NCBI RefSeq assembly: GCF_004803755.1 | Contig: NZ_CP032311.1 | Span: 4,976,501 to 5,040,500 of the forward strand | DNA from: Pseudomonas sp. DG56-2 | GTDB lineage: Bacteria; Pseudomonadota; Gammaproteobacteria; Pseudomonadales; Pseudomonadaceae | Reading direction: 5' to 3' | Length of the DNA: 64,000 bases | Shown: positions 37,124-45,720 of the stretch, in pieces | Position numbering within the stretch: the stretch's first letter is position 1 | How the letters are laid out: each line of letters starts with the position of its first letter | The notes under the pieces: generated by a model | Databases searched by the model: none | What the model was told of the DNA's origin: nothing | What the model saw: the letters and a program-made list of their open reading frames with translations, nothing else | Translations under genes and position numbers: made by a program

Positions 37124-37156
37124 AAGCCAGTGCCTGGCGTTCAGGTCCTGGCTTTT
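37124..37156 (+). terminator. Hairpin between hemophilin and Slam genes
   Basis: AAGCCAG (37124–37130) pairs with CTGGCTT (37148–37154), with an inner CCTG/CAGG pair and a TTTT end. It could partly terminate transcription, giving more secreted protein than translocon. Confidence 0.6.
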
Positions 37157-37187
37157 GGTGCGCTGAAGTGACTCTGAGAGCCTGGAA

Positions 37188-38684
37188 ATGCCCCAGCCCT
37201 ATTGCATGCGATCTTTCACGCCGCACCTTATTTCATTTTTCCTGTTGATGTTCACCACAGCGGGCTTCGCTGCCGACCAGGACACCAGCCTGCGCCTGAA
37301 CCAGTCTATCGAGTACCGCGCCAACCAACAGGAACGCGAGTTTCTAAAGGACGAACTACCTAACGACACCGCCGCGCCGCTATTGAACATCAATGGCCAG
37401 AACTACAGTGTCGGCAACAACCTGGATGAATTGGGACGCGCCGTTTATCTATCAATCGAACGCCAGCAATGGCTGCACGCCAAGGACTACCTCAAGCGCT
37501 ACACCACCCTGCCCGGCCACGACCCGATGCTCACCGCTTATGCCAATGGTGCCTTGGCCCGCGCCGACGGCGACCTGGAAAAGGCTGAGCACTACTACCG
37601 CCAACTATTGGGTATGCAGGCCGACTTCCTTCCAGGGCGCCTGGAGTTGGCGCGCGTGCTGTTCGAAAACCGCAAGGACCGCGACTCCAGTGCGGTATTC
37701 GAGCAGATCAGCAACAGTCTCAGCCCTGCGGATGCGCAGGCCATGGGCTTGGGCAAGACTGTCGACAGCTTTCTCCAGGCTCTGGATCACCGCGAAGACT
37801 GGCAAGGGTCGCTCGCCATAGGTCCAATCTGGAGCGACAACCTCAACCAATCCTCCGAAAGCACGGTGACCTACCGCATGGATACCGCGGAAGGCACCTA
37901 TTTGATCAAGCGCTCACTACCTAAAGCGGTATCTGCGCAAGGTGCAGATTACGAGGCCACACTGAACAAACGCGTGGCCATCCGCGGACACCATGGCCTG
38001 TTCGTGCGTTCGCTGCTGTACGGCCAGGCCTACGATAAGGAGAGTAAATATAACGAGGGCACACTGATCAACAACGCCGGTTAAAGCTATCACGACGCTC
38101 GCAATCAGTACTCGTTGGGCCCCTCGTTCGAGTTCAACACAATTGGCGACAACGCCATGTACAGCGCCTGGGGTTTGCGCGGCGAATGGATGCATACACT
38201 ATCACCCACACGCATGTTCAAGCTCGAAGGCGAATACAAGGACATGGTCTACAAACACGATATCAACACTAATCTGGATGGTGATATCAGCTCGGTGTAC
38301 GCCACCCTGTGGCAGGCTTTGCCCCGGCAGTGGACGCTTTTCGGCGGCTTGGACATCAGCGACCGCAACAGCCAGGACCGTACTGCCGCCTATTTGCAAA
38401 AAGGTTTGCGCCTTGGTGTCGCCAAGGACTTTGGTGTTGGCGTCAATGCAGTGTTGTTCGCCTCCTACCGCAAGCGCCAATACGATGCTTACAGCGCCAT
38501 ACTCGATGCGCGTCGCAACGACGATGAACAGAGCTACACCTTTATTCTGCGTGCTCCACGCCTGGCAGTGCACGACATCGTTCCCAGCCTGACAGTCAAG
38601 TACAACAAGGTAGACAGCAACATCGACTGGCTGTATGCGTACGACAAAAACAGCATAAGTTTCAAACTGGAAAAGCAGTTCTAG
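37188..38684 (+). pseudogene. Slam (type XI secretion outer-membrane translocon), interrupted by one in-frame stop
   Basis: A signal peptide (MPQPYCMRS… to about GFA/ADQD) is followed by TPR-like helices (LTAYANGALARADGDLEKAEHYYRQLL, about residues 105–200) and then a beta-barrel (from about residue 205) ending in Phe. This is the plan of Slam/DUF560 proteins, which move surface lipoproteins or hemophilins across the outer membrane. Codon 299 (38082–38084) is TAA in GGT-TAA-AGC, and the same frame then stays open for 200 more codons to 38684 with clear barrel strands. One base (TAA from TAC or TAT) explains it. As written, only the TPR part and the first strands are made; a sequencing error or recoding is possible. 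Confidence 0.82.
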
Positions 38685-38694
38685 CTGGTTTCGC

Positions 38695-39648
38695 CTACGG
38701 CCGTTCCAGCGCAACGCGGGTGATCCATGGTGTGTAATATTCGAGCCTGATTGGCAGGCTGCGCGCCAGCAAGCGCAATGCCCGCTGACTGTCGTCGGCA
38801 GGTAGTACTGCCGTGACCTGCAGCACTTCAAGTGCCTCGGCGTCATACAGCAAATAACCATGATGATTGCGCGCCAAGCGTTCGAGCACCTGACTCAAGG
38901 GTTGCTCGTGAACCAGCAGTTGATGCTGCAGCCAAGCCTGTTCCAGCGCGGCGGGATCAATGCTCTGCGGTGCGCCCAACCCTGTAGCGTTGAAGTGCAC
39001 TTCCTGCCCACCGTGGACAACCAAGCGCTTGCCATCGCTTTCGACATGCGCGGTGGAATCGATCATCGCCACACGGGTGGCATCACCAAGCTGCTCGACG
39101 ACAAACCGAGTGCCCATGACACTGACGCTGCCATGCTCGGTCAATACCAGGAAAGGCCGCGTGGCATCCTTGACCACATCCATCCGTACTTCCCCTTGCA
39201 CCAGGCGCACAGTACGGCGTTGAGCATCGAACTGTAGATCCACGGCGGTGTTGCCATCAAGGCTGATAAGGCTGCCATCGGGTAGTTGTTGTGAGTGCCA
39301 CTCGCCATTGTTGGTACGGATGTCCGCCAGCAAGTAGGACGGCGGAAACTGTTGTATCGCCAAGCCGACCGGCAACAGTAGTAACGCTGCCAGAGCCAGC
39401 GCCTTGATTGGCTGACGCAGGGTGCGCCGTCGGACGATGCCGTCCAGAGCCACCCGTGCAGGTTCGCGGGACAACTCATGCAACGCTGCCAGGCTTCCCT
39501 CCAGTCGTTCGATGGCCGCCAGGTGTTCTGGATCAGCGTTGAGCCAGTCACGAAAAGCATTGCGCTCGACCGTATCGACCTCACCGTCCAGGCGCACCAG
39601 CCATTCGGCTGCCTCTTGCAGCGCTTTCACAGAAGGTGACTTGTTCAT
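38695..39648 (-). CDS. Orphan FecR-family regulator
   Basis: The 317-residue protein has the FecR plan: EAAEWLVRLDGEVDTVERNAFRDWLNADPEHLAAIERLE (about residues 11–50), a membrane helix near residues 82–98, then LPDGSLISLDGNTAVDLQF and a C-terminal domain. The start is ATG 39648 (MNKSPSVK). It is tail-to-tail with the Slam gene, 10 bases apart. No sigma gene lies upstream: the next gene is a LysE exporter 51 bases away. It may have lost its partner or may act on a sigma factor encoded elsewhere. Confidence 0.88.
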   Translation of the reverse strand: MNKSPSVKALQEAAEWLVRLDGEVDTVERNAFRDWLNADPEHLAAIERLEGSLAALHELSREPARVALDGIVRRRTLRQPIKALALAALLLLPVGLAIQQFPPSYLLADIRTNNGEWHSQQLPDGSLISLDGNTAVDLQFDAQRRTVRLVQGEVRMDVVKDATRPFLVLTEHGSVSVMGTRFVVEQLGDATRVAMIDSTAHVESDGKRLVVHGGQEVHFNATGLGAPQSIDPAALEQAWLQHQLLVHEQPLSQVLERLARNHHGYLLYDAEALEVLQVTAVLPADDSQRALRLLARSLPIRLEYYTPWITRVALERP

Positions 39649-39699
39649 GAGCGTTTGTCGCTGGCGGCATGACACTGCAACACGGCCGCTGTCTGCGCG

Positions 39700-40317
39700 T
39701 CACCGCGCGTTGGCCAGAACCACCGCCAATCCCAGGCCAATCAAGGCCACGCCAATGACTCGATCGACCAGCAATTGCCGATCGAGCATGATCCGACGCA
39801 AGGACGGCGAAGAGAAAAACACCGCAACCAGACTGAACCACAGCCAGTGAGCGACGGACATGAACAGACCATAACCAAGACTGGTTGCAAGAGAGCTACC
39901 CGGTTGTACAACTTGAGTGTAGGCACTGACGACGAACAACATGGTCTTGGGATTCAGGGCATTGGTCAGAAACCCTGAACGCAAGGCTGTGCCTACCCCA
40001 AGCTGGTTGGAAGCCGGGTCGCCATCGAGGGAAATGCATGTGCGATTGGTCAGCGATTTGTAACCGAGGTAGATCAAATAGCCCGCCCCCAGCACCTTCA
40101 TCGCCAGGAACAACGAAGGGGTCTGACTGATGATCAGGGCAATGCCGAGGATCGTGTACATCACATGCACCTGCACCCCCAGCGCGATGCCCAGTGCCGC
40201 CGACAAACCGGCACGCCTGCCAAAGGCGTAACTGCTGCGTGTGACCATGGCAAAGTCCGCGCCCGGGCTGATCACCGCCAGGATGGTGAACAAGGCAACG
40301 GCGATGAGTTCATTCAC
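39700..40317 (-). CDS. LysE/RhtB-family amino-acid exporter
   Basis: The 205-residue protein has about six membrane helices and the LysE pattern: ISPGADFAMVTRSSYAFGRRAGLSAALGIALG near the N-terminus and GFLTNALNPKTMLFVVSAYTQ in mid-protein. Such exporters expel amino acids such as threonine, lysine or homoserine lactone. It is divergent from a LysR gene, 123 bases apart, the usual arrangement for a regulated exporter. The substrate is unknown. Confidence 0.9.
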   Translation of the reverse strand: MNELIAVALFTILAVISPGADFAMVTRSSYAFGRRAGLSAALGIALGVQVHVMYTILGIALIISQTPSLFLAMKVLGAGYLIYLGYKSLTNRTCISLDGDPASNQLGVGTALRSGFLTNALNPKTMLFVVSAYTQVVQPGSSLATSLGYGLFMSVAHWLWFSLVAVFFSSPSLRRIMLDRQLLVDRVIGVALIGLGLAVVLANAR

Positions 40318-40440
40318 GAAAAGCTCCTCGATCGGTTAGACAATCGCACAGATAAAGTTATGGATGGCCATTATCGAAAGCTTCGTGCTGGGCAAAAAGC
40401 GATTTATAGTGCAGTAAATCCGCTAGTTTTTCTCACCGAT

Positions 40441-41319
40441 ATGAAACTGCCCGCACTTTCGGCCTTTCGTTACTTCGACGTCGCTGCGCAGACCGAAAGC
40501 TTCGTCCGCGCAGCCGAAATACTTAACGTCACCCATGGCGCAGTGAGCCGTCAGGTACGTTTGCTGGAAGAGTCACTGGGGGTGACGCTGTTCGAGCGCC
40601 GAAACCGCGCCGTGTTTCTCACCCCTGCCGGTCGTGCCCTGCATGGCACCACGCTGTCGGTCTTCGAACAGTTGCAAGGCGCGGTCTACCGCCTCCAACA
40701 ACAAGCTCGTGAGGACGTATTGGTACTGTCCTGCGAGCCGACCATCGCGATGAAATGGCTGATTCCCCGCCTGCCGGACTTTCATGCCGCCCACCCGGAC
40801 ATCCACTTGCATCTGGTGGCTGCCGGCGGCCCTGTCGATTTTTCGCGAAGCGGTGTCGACCTGGCGTTACGGCGCGACGATTTTCGCTGGGAAGCCAGCC
40901 TTCACGCCGTGAAGATCTGCGATGAACGGGTGGGGCCGGTTAGCAGCGCCAACCAGATTGTTCCGGGCCATGGCCTGGATGGTCTGCGCTTGCTCCACAG
41001 CGCCTCACGCCCCGGTGCCTGGAACACCTGGCTGGAATTGACCGGCGCATCAGCCAAGGACACCCGCCGCGCCGTTTACGAGCATTTCTACCTGTGCATA
41101 CAGGCCGCCATGGCCGGACTGGGTGTGGCCATGGCGTCATTCCTGATGGTGGCGGACGAAATCGCCAGCGGCCAACTGTGTGCTCCGTACGGCTTTGTTC
41201 GCGATCAATCGGCGTACTACCTGCTGTGCCCTCCCAGCATGGCCAACGACGAAAAGTGCCTGCGCTTCACCCAATGGATCAGTGCACAAGCCGCCACTTG
41301 CCTGGCTCATTTGCTATGA
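40441..41319 (+). CDS. LysR-family regulator (GcvA/AmpR-like branch)
   Basis: The 292-residue regulator has an N-terminal winged helix (LSAFRYFDVAAQTESFVRAAEILNVTHGAVSRQVRLLEESLGVTLFERR, about residues 6–54) and a periplasmic-binding-like effector domain (about 90–292). The opening LPALSAFRYFDVAA is typical of the GcvA/AmpR branch. It is divergent from the LysE exporter and likely controls it. ATG 40441 is the start of the recognisable domain. Its 3' end overlaps the convergent peptidase gene by 13 bases. Confidence 0.9.
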   Translation: MKLPALSAFRYFDVAAQTESFVRAAEILNVTHGAVSRQVRLLEESLGVTLFERRNRAVFLTPAGRALHGTTLSVFEQLQGAVYRLQQQAREDVLVLSCEPTIAMKWLIPRLPDFHAAHPDIHLHLVAAGGPVDFSRSGVDLALRRDDFRWEASLHAVKICDERVGPVSSANQIVPGHGLDGLRLLHSASRPGAWNTWLELTGASAKDTRRAVYEHFYLCIQAAMAGLGVAMASFLMVADEIASGQLCAPYGFVRDQSAYYLLCPPSMANDEKCLRFTQWISAQAATCLAHLL

Positions 41320-41930
41320 GACGTAGCGCCAGCGGGCAAAGTACAGAAGGAAGAATGGGCACTTAAGTCCCCACCCCAGGTGCGAAAGCCAGCGGTATCG
41401 ATATGAATGCGCCCCGAAGGGTAACGACCCAGTCCCATGTTCCAGGCTTTGCCCTGGGTCTGCCAGAACGTGCATAGCGGTCTGGGGTCGGTCCCCGCTG
41501 GCAGCAATACATCCACTGCAAACGCACGCATATGGGCACTGTCGAAGGCGCCACCGGCACAGCGATTGAGCCGCGGCGCGCGGTACGTGGAGACCACTTC
41601 ATAGCGCCGCAGCACGCCTTGATCCGCCAGCGTTTTGAGCAACTGCAGCGTCGAACGCACCGCTGGCCACTGCGCGGCGGGCGCCACCGCGAAAGGCTCT
41701 GCCGAGCACAAGCGCCAGTCACTGGCACTGCGCAGCAACTGATAGATAGGCACGACACCATACAAGCGCGCATCCACCAGCATTTGCCGGAACGCCCGGG
41801 TTTCATGATCGCCTGCCCATTGGGCAAACATATACACATCCCTCTGATCGGCGTTTGCCTGGGTGCCGCACAGCAACGTCAGCAAAAGCCCTGCATGAAT
41901 CCCAGCCCTGCGCCACCCCACCATTGGCAT
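41307..41930 (-). CDS. M15-like (DUF882/YcbK-type) peptidase, secreted
   Basis: The 207-residue protein has a signal peptide (end near TQANA/DQRD). The stretch STYRAPRLNRCAGGAFDSAHMRAFAVDV, with the SxHxxxxAxD zinc-ligand pattern, and a later IHIDTAGFRTWG with the third His match peptidase M15/YcbK-like zinc enzymes that act on peptidoglycan cross-links. A strong ribosome site AAGGAGAAG precedes ATG 41930. It is convergent with the LysR gene. The biological substrate is inferred from the family. Confidence 0.82.
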   Translation of the reverse strand: MPMVGWRRAGIHAGLLLTLLCGTQANADQRDVYMFAQWAGDHETRAFRQMLVDARLYGVVPIYQLLRSASDWRLCSAEPFAVAPAAQWPAVRSTLQLLKTLADQGVLRRYEVVSTYRAPRLNRCAGGAFDSAHMRAFAVDVLLPAGTDPRPLCTFWQTQGKAWNMGLGRYPSGRIHIDTAGFRTWGGDLSAHSSFCTLPAGATSHSK

Positions 41931-42011
41931 CTTCTCCTTCCCAATCCCCGCGAAACGCCTCCAGTATGGCGCCCACTCCCACTCTGAGGAGCTACTGACA
42001 AGGAGTTAAGC

Positions 42012-43151
42012 ATGTACACGACAGTTCGATGGGGCCTAGGCCTGGCAGCCCTGGCATGCAGCGCGACTGCGCTGGCCGATGCCCAACTTGACCTGGGCAG
42101 CACCGAGCGAGTAACGCGGCTTTTCGCTTACCCCAACAACTGCAATGTCATCTGTTTCCGCGACTGGAGCCTGGAACAGACAGTCGAGCATTACCTGACC
42201 ATGAGTGTTCAGCGCGATGGCTATACCGCTGCCACGGTGCGGGTCAGCCGTGACAACCACAATCTGTATGCTGACATTCAGGGCGTTCCCGCTAGTTACA
42301 GCACACCCCTGGCGGCTTTGCTCGACGCTGGCGAGTTGGCCTTCCAAGGCGCCAGTCGCCTGAACAACGACGGCAAGTGGGCCTACAACTGGAACCTGTT
42401 CCTGCCGCTGGGCATGGCCCTGGATAACCGTCGCAGCATCGAGTTGTTGCACTTCCCGCCGGACTACTCACTGACTCAGGCTCAAGACTATCTGCGCTCC
42501 AACACCACCGATCGCTGGGCGACGCTATTGACCTACAACGGCATTGCTGCCGAACAGACACCGGCCTACCAGACCATCATCGACATCGCTCCGATCGCCG
42601 CGCCCGCCAGCGCCGGCAAGGATCTGGAAGGTGTGTATGAGTACTTCAAGGATTACCAGTTGCGCATGGTCAAAGAGCTCACCCGCGATGCCCATGGCAC
42701 TGCCCTGCCGATGGTCGCGTTCGGTGCGCCGGTGCGAAGTTGGATCGAGCAACAATACGGACCAGCGCTCACCGTATTGGGGCTGGTAAGCATCAGCCCT
42801 CAGAGCGGTCAACAGGTGCCGGTGCTCGGCGCCAACCACCCCAGCGCAATCTGGTATGCCGCTGATAAGAAAAACCACGATGGCGATCAAGATAAAGCTG
42901 ATCGTGCGGGCTTGAAAATGATGGGCCAGGATTTGAGCGCCGCCTGCTGGCAGGCGGGCATGGGCCGCAACCCGCACGCAGATGCCCAGGCGACGCTGAA
43001 CGCATGCACGCAGAAGTGGCAAGTGACGGCGAAGAAGCAGACATGCGAATTGTACTTCCGCACGGTGGCCAAGATGACCCGGGATCAGGCAAGCGCCAAG
43101 TGCAACAGCGGATCGATAACCCGGACCCTGCGCGAACTGAAGAAGGCGTGA
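42012..43151 (+). CDS. Conserved secreted protein of unknown function
   Basis: The 379-residue protein has a clear Sec signal peptide (about residues 1–22, ALAC to ALADA) and no membrane helix afterwards. Cys pairs occur near residues 39–44 (NNCNVICF) and in the C-terminal part (residues about 316–365), suggesting disulphides in the periplasm. I recognise no family. It stands alone between the divergent peptidase gene and the convergent carbonic anhydrase gene. It has good coding composition and AAGGAG upstream. Confidence 0.8.
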   Translation: MYTTVRWGLGLAALACSATALADAQLDLGSTERVTRLFAYPNNCNVICFRDWSLEQTVEHYLTMSVQRDGYTAATVRVSRDNHNLYADIQGVPASYSTPLAALLDAGELAFQGASRLNNDGKWAYNWNLFLPLGMALDNRRSIELLHFPPDYSLTQAQDYLRSNTTDRWATLLTYNGIAAEQTPAYQTIIDIAPIAAPASAGKDLEGVYEYFKDYQLRMVKELTRDAHGTALPMVAFGAPVRSWIEQQYGPALTVLGLVSISPQSGQQVPVLGANHPSAIWYAADKKNHDGDQDKADRAGLKMMGQDLSAACWQAGMGRNPHADAQATLNACTQKWQVTAKKQTCELYFRTVAKMTRDQASAKCNSGSITRTLRELKKA

Positions 43152-43218
43152 GCATCGTCGTGGGACAGACCCACAGGCTCTCGATTGCCCTGTGGGTTTG
43201 CCCTCGACACGATCTCAC

Positions 43219-43857
43219 TCAGTCCTGTGGACGCAACCGATACTGTGGCGGCAATTGGTCCAGGCCACTGATGGTTGCATTCAGACTCTTCCAGCGTCCG
43301 TCCTTGATACCGTAGATACAGCCATGAATCGACAGGCTCTGCCCACGGTGCCAAGCATTCTGAACGATGGTGGTGTGTCCGACGTTAGCCACCTGCTGGA
43401 TCACATTCAGCTCGCACAGGCGGTCAACACGTTCTTCTTCGGTGGGCAATTGCGCCAACTCACCGCGCTTTTCGTAGTACAGGTCTCGAATCGAGCGCAG
43501 CCAGCCATCGATCAGGCCCAACTGACGATCCTGCATCGACGCCCGGACACCGCCGCAACCGTAGTGCCCGGTGACCAGAATGTGTTTCACCTTGAGCACG
43601 TCCACTGCGTACTGGATCACCGACAGACAATTCAAGTCGGTGTGCAGTACCACGTTGGCTACGTTGCGATGAACGAACAGGTCGCCTGGCAACATGCCGA
43701 CGATCTCGTTTGCCGGAACCCGCGCATCCGAGCAGCCGATCCAGAGGTATTCAGGGGTCTGCTGACGCGCAAGCTTGGCAAAGAAATCCGGATCCTGCTG
43801 CTTGATCGCATCGGCCCAGCGCTCGTTGTTATCAATCAGTTCTTGTAGATCGTGCAT
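43219..43857 (-). CDS. can: Beta-class carbonic anhydrase
   Basis: The 212-residue zinc enzyme interconverts CO2 and bicarbonate. The zinc ligands are Cys42, His98 and Cys101, and the Asp44–Arg46 dyad sits in GCSDAR; VTGHYGCGG is the second ligand motif. The start ATG 43857 gives MHDLQELIDNNERWA, the usual beginning. The next genes (small acidic protein, rimI, TonB-like protein) are its neighbours in other pseudomonads. Confidence 0.96.
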   Translation of the reverse strand: MHDLQELIDNNERWADAIKQQDPDFFAKLARQQTPEYLWIGCSDARVPANEIVGMLPGDLFVHRNVANVVLHTDLNCLSVIQYAVDVLKVKHILVTGHYGCGGVRASMQDRQLGLIDGWLRSIRDLYYEKRGELAQLPTEEERVDRLCELNVIQQVANVGHTTIVQNAWHRGQSLSIHGCIYGIKDGRWKSLNATISGLDQLPPQYRLRPQD

Positions 43858-43975
43858 GGTCAAGCCTCGTGGTTGGTGCCCATTTGTGACTGGCGCAAGC
43901 CCGTTCGGGTCACGCTTTGGAATCTTCCGGCAGCCGTCGGGTCCACCCATTACAGCCACCCGCAGGAGACTGACC

Positions 43976-44299
43976 ATGACTCAACCCCATCGTCCGCCAC
44001 ACGCTCCCGAACCGGCCCCGATCGACGACGACGAAGACCGCATGGGCTCGATGCAAGAGCTGCACTTTGATGAGAATACTCCCAACGTCGACAGCGGTTT
44101 CGATCCAACCGACGACGACCTCGAACCTGAAACACTGATTCCCGAGGATGGAGCCCGCTCCCCTTCGGAGCCAGGCGCAAATCATCCGGCCGATTGGGAC
44201 CTGAGCGTGGTCGATGAAGGCGAAATTGGTGGCGGCAACGGCCTTGATGAGGCCGAACTGGCTCGTCGCGACCCACTGGACGGCAAGCCAGAGCGCTGA
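43976..44299 (+). CDS. Small acidic conserved protein (DUF6021-like)
   Basis: The 107-residue protein is very acidic and Pro-rich (PIDDDEDRMGSMQEL, DPTDDDLEPETLIPEDG) with no predicted fold. It is well preserved between can and rimI in Pseudomonas. CAGGAGA precedes the ATG by 7 bases. Its function is unknown; it looks intrinsically disordered. Confidence 0.8.
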   Translation: MTQPHRPPHAPEPAPIDDDEDRMGSMQELHFDENTPNVDSGFDPTDDDLEPETLIPEDGARSPSEPGANHPADWDLSVVDEGEIGGGNGLDEAELARRDPLDGKPER

Positions 44300-44304
44300 G
44301 CCTT

Positions 44305-44757
44305 TCAATCGATCAGAGTGCAGGCCATTACCAGGGCATCTTCCCGACCGCCAGCGACCGGATAATAGTCACGACGTCGGCCGATTTCATTAAAGCCATA
44401 GCGCTCGTACAGGCGATACGCAGACTGGTTGCTGGCGCGCACCTCAAGGAAGCACTCACGGCCGTTCATCTCGTAGGCGCGCTTCATCAGCTCTTCAAGC
44501 AAGCGTAAGCCCAGGCCACGGCCTTGGCTTTCCGGCTTGACGGTGATGTTGAGCAGGTGCGCCTCGTCGATAATCACATTGATTACGCCATGACCCACCT
44601 GCTGCTCGCCTTCGAACATCAGCCAGATTTCATAGGATTTGAGCCCGTCGAGGAAAATCCCGCGGGTCCAGGGGTGGCTGAAGGCCGCATATTCAATCTT
44701 CAGTACAGCGTCCAGGTCCGCCTCGGTCATCCGGCGGAAGCTGATTGTGTCACTCAT
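44305..44757 (-). CDS. rimI: Ribosomal-protein-alanine N-acetyltransferase
   Basis: The 150-residue GNAT enzyme acetylates the N-terminal alanine of ribosomal protein S18. The GNAT motif A is visible as LLNITVKPESQGRGLGLRLLEELMKRA, with Q-x-x-G-x-G for acetyl-CoA binding, followed by CFLEVRASNQSAYRLYERYGFNEIGRRRDYYP, the RimI signature. It overlaps the upstream gene by 8 bases and is translated with it. Confidence 0.95.
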   Translation of the reverse strand: MSDTISFRRMTEADLDAVLKIEYAAFSHPWTRGIFLDGLKSYEIWLMFEGEQQVGHGVINVIIDEAHLLNITVKPESQGRGLGLRLLEELMKRAYEMNGRECFLEVRASNQSAYRLYERYGFNEIGRRRDYYPVAGGREDALVMACTLID

Positions 44758-45541
44758 CACTTGGTTTCCAGCGCGCCATAAGCCGGCGCATGGCTTGCCA
44801 GACGTGCGCCTTGCGCTGCGGCTCGTCCATCAACAATTCGAGGCCGGGCAAGGCCCAGGCAGTGCCCAGCCCTTCTATCGGCAACTCGCGATAATAAGCT
44901 TCGGCGTCCGCCTCGCCGGCAAAACGCACGGCGGGCAGGCCAATCAGCCACAAACAGGCACAGGGCGTCTCTTCAAGCCGGGCCTGGATGAAGCCCTGGA
45001 CAAAATCGGTCGCCGCTTGCGGGCCCTGGTCGAGATTGCCGCGCACCAGCAACGGCCAGCGCACCGGCTCGCCAATGATCTGCGGGCTATCAGGCAGTCC
45101 GGCGGCACGCAGCATGTCCTTGAGCAACAGGTAGGAAGGGTCACGGCTCTGGAACGCCTCGCCCGTAGCCAGTTCCACCAGCAGCAGGCAATTGCCGGCA
45201 CGCAGCAACTGCAGGGAAAAACGCGGCGGTGCAACTGGCTTCGGCTTGGTGATCTCGGCCGCAGGCTCGGCTTTCTCTGCTGGCTTACTGGCTGCCTTGG
45301 CGTCGGTGCCAGGGCGGGGAATCTCGATTTTCGGTCGCTCGCCGCTGCGCGCAACCGGCGTACTGACCGCCACCCGTACCGGCTGTGCCGGTGCCTCATC
45401 GAACTCGGGTACGGCCTCAGGCACCAGCGCCAGCAACAGCTCCGGGCGCGAAGGGGCGGCGAACGGCAGTTCGGTACGCGGCAGCCAATGCACCACTTGC
45501 ATGGCATTGAGATAAGCGCGGCGGCGGGACTCGATTAACAA
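44750..45541 (-). CDS. Conserved protein upstream of rimI (TonB-like proline-rich linker)
   Basis: The 263-residue protein has an N-terminal stretch (AMQVVHWLPRTELPFAAPSRPELL), a Pro/Lys/Ala-rich linker (about residues 60–105) and a C-terminal globular part (about 108–263) with WLPR- and Trp-rich helices. The linker has led to automatic naming as a TonB energy transducer, but there is no N-terminal membrane anchor and no TonB C-terminal domain, so that name is doubtful. The start is TTG 45541 or ATG 45502. It is co-transcribed with rimI. Confidence 0.78.
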   Translation of the reverse strand: MLIESRRRAYLNAMQVVHWLPRTELPFAAPSRPELLLALVPEAVPEFDEAPAQPVRVAVSTPVARSGERPKIEIPRPGTDAKAASKPAEKAEPAAEITKPKPVAPPRFSLQLLRAGNCLLLVELATGEAFQSRDPSYLLLKDMLRAAGLPDSPQIIGEPVRWPLLVRGNLDQGPQAATDFVQGFIQARLEETPCACLWLIGLPAVRFAGEADAEAYYRELPIEGLGTAWALPGLELLMDEPQRKAHVWQAMRRLMARWKPSDE

Positions 45542-45720
45542 GAAGGATCGGCCATCTGTGGATAAGTCAGGGCCGATATTCTACCGTTGTTCGCGCTCCG
45601 GTGCCGCTGTTGATCGGCAGAAAACCGCCCGACAGCAGCTTCTAGCGATCAGGGGGTGAATCGACAGGCACTTGATGCAGTACAATCGGCGCTTTTATTT
45701 GGCAACGAGTCGACCCGCCA

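Noticed and set aside
44750..45541. TonB energy transducer
   Set aside because: There is a Pro/Lys/Ala-rich stretch, but no N-terminal membrane helix and no TonB C-terminal domain are visible.
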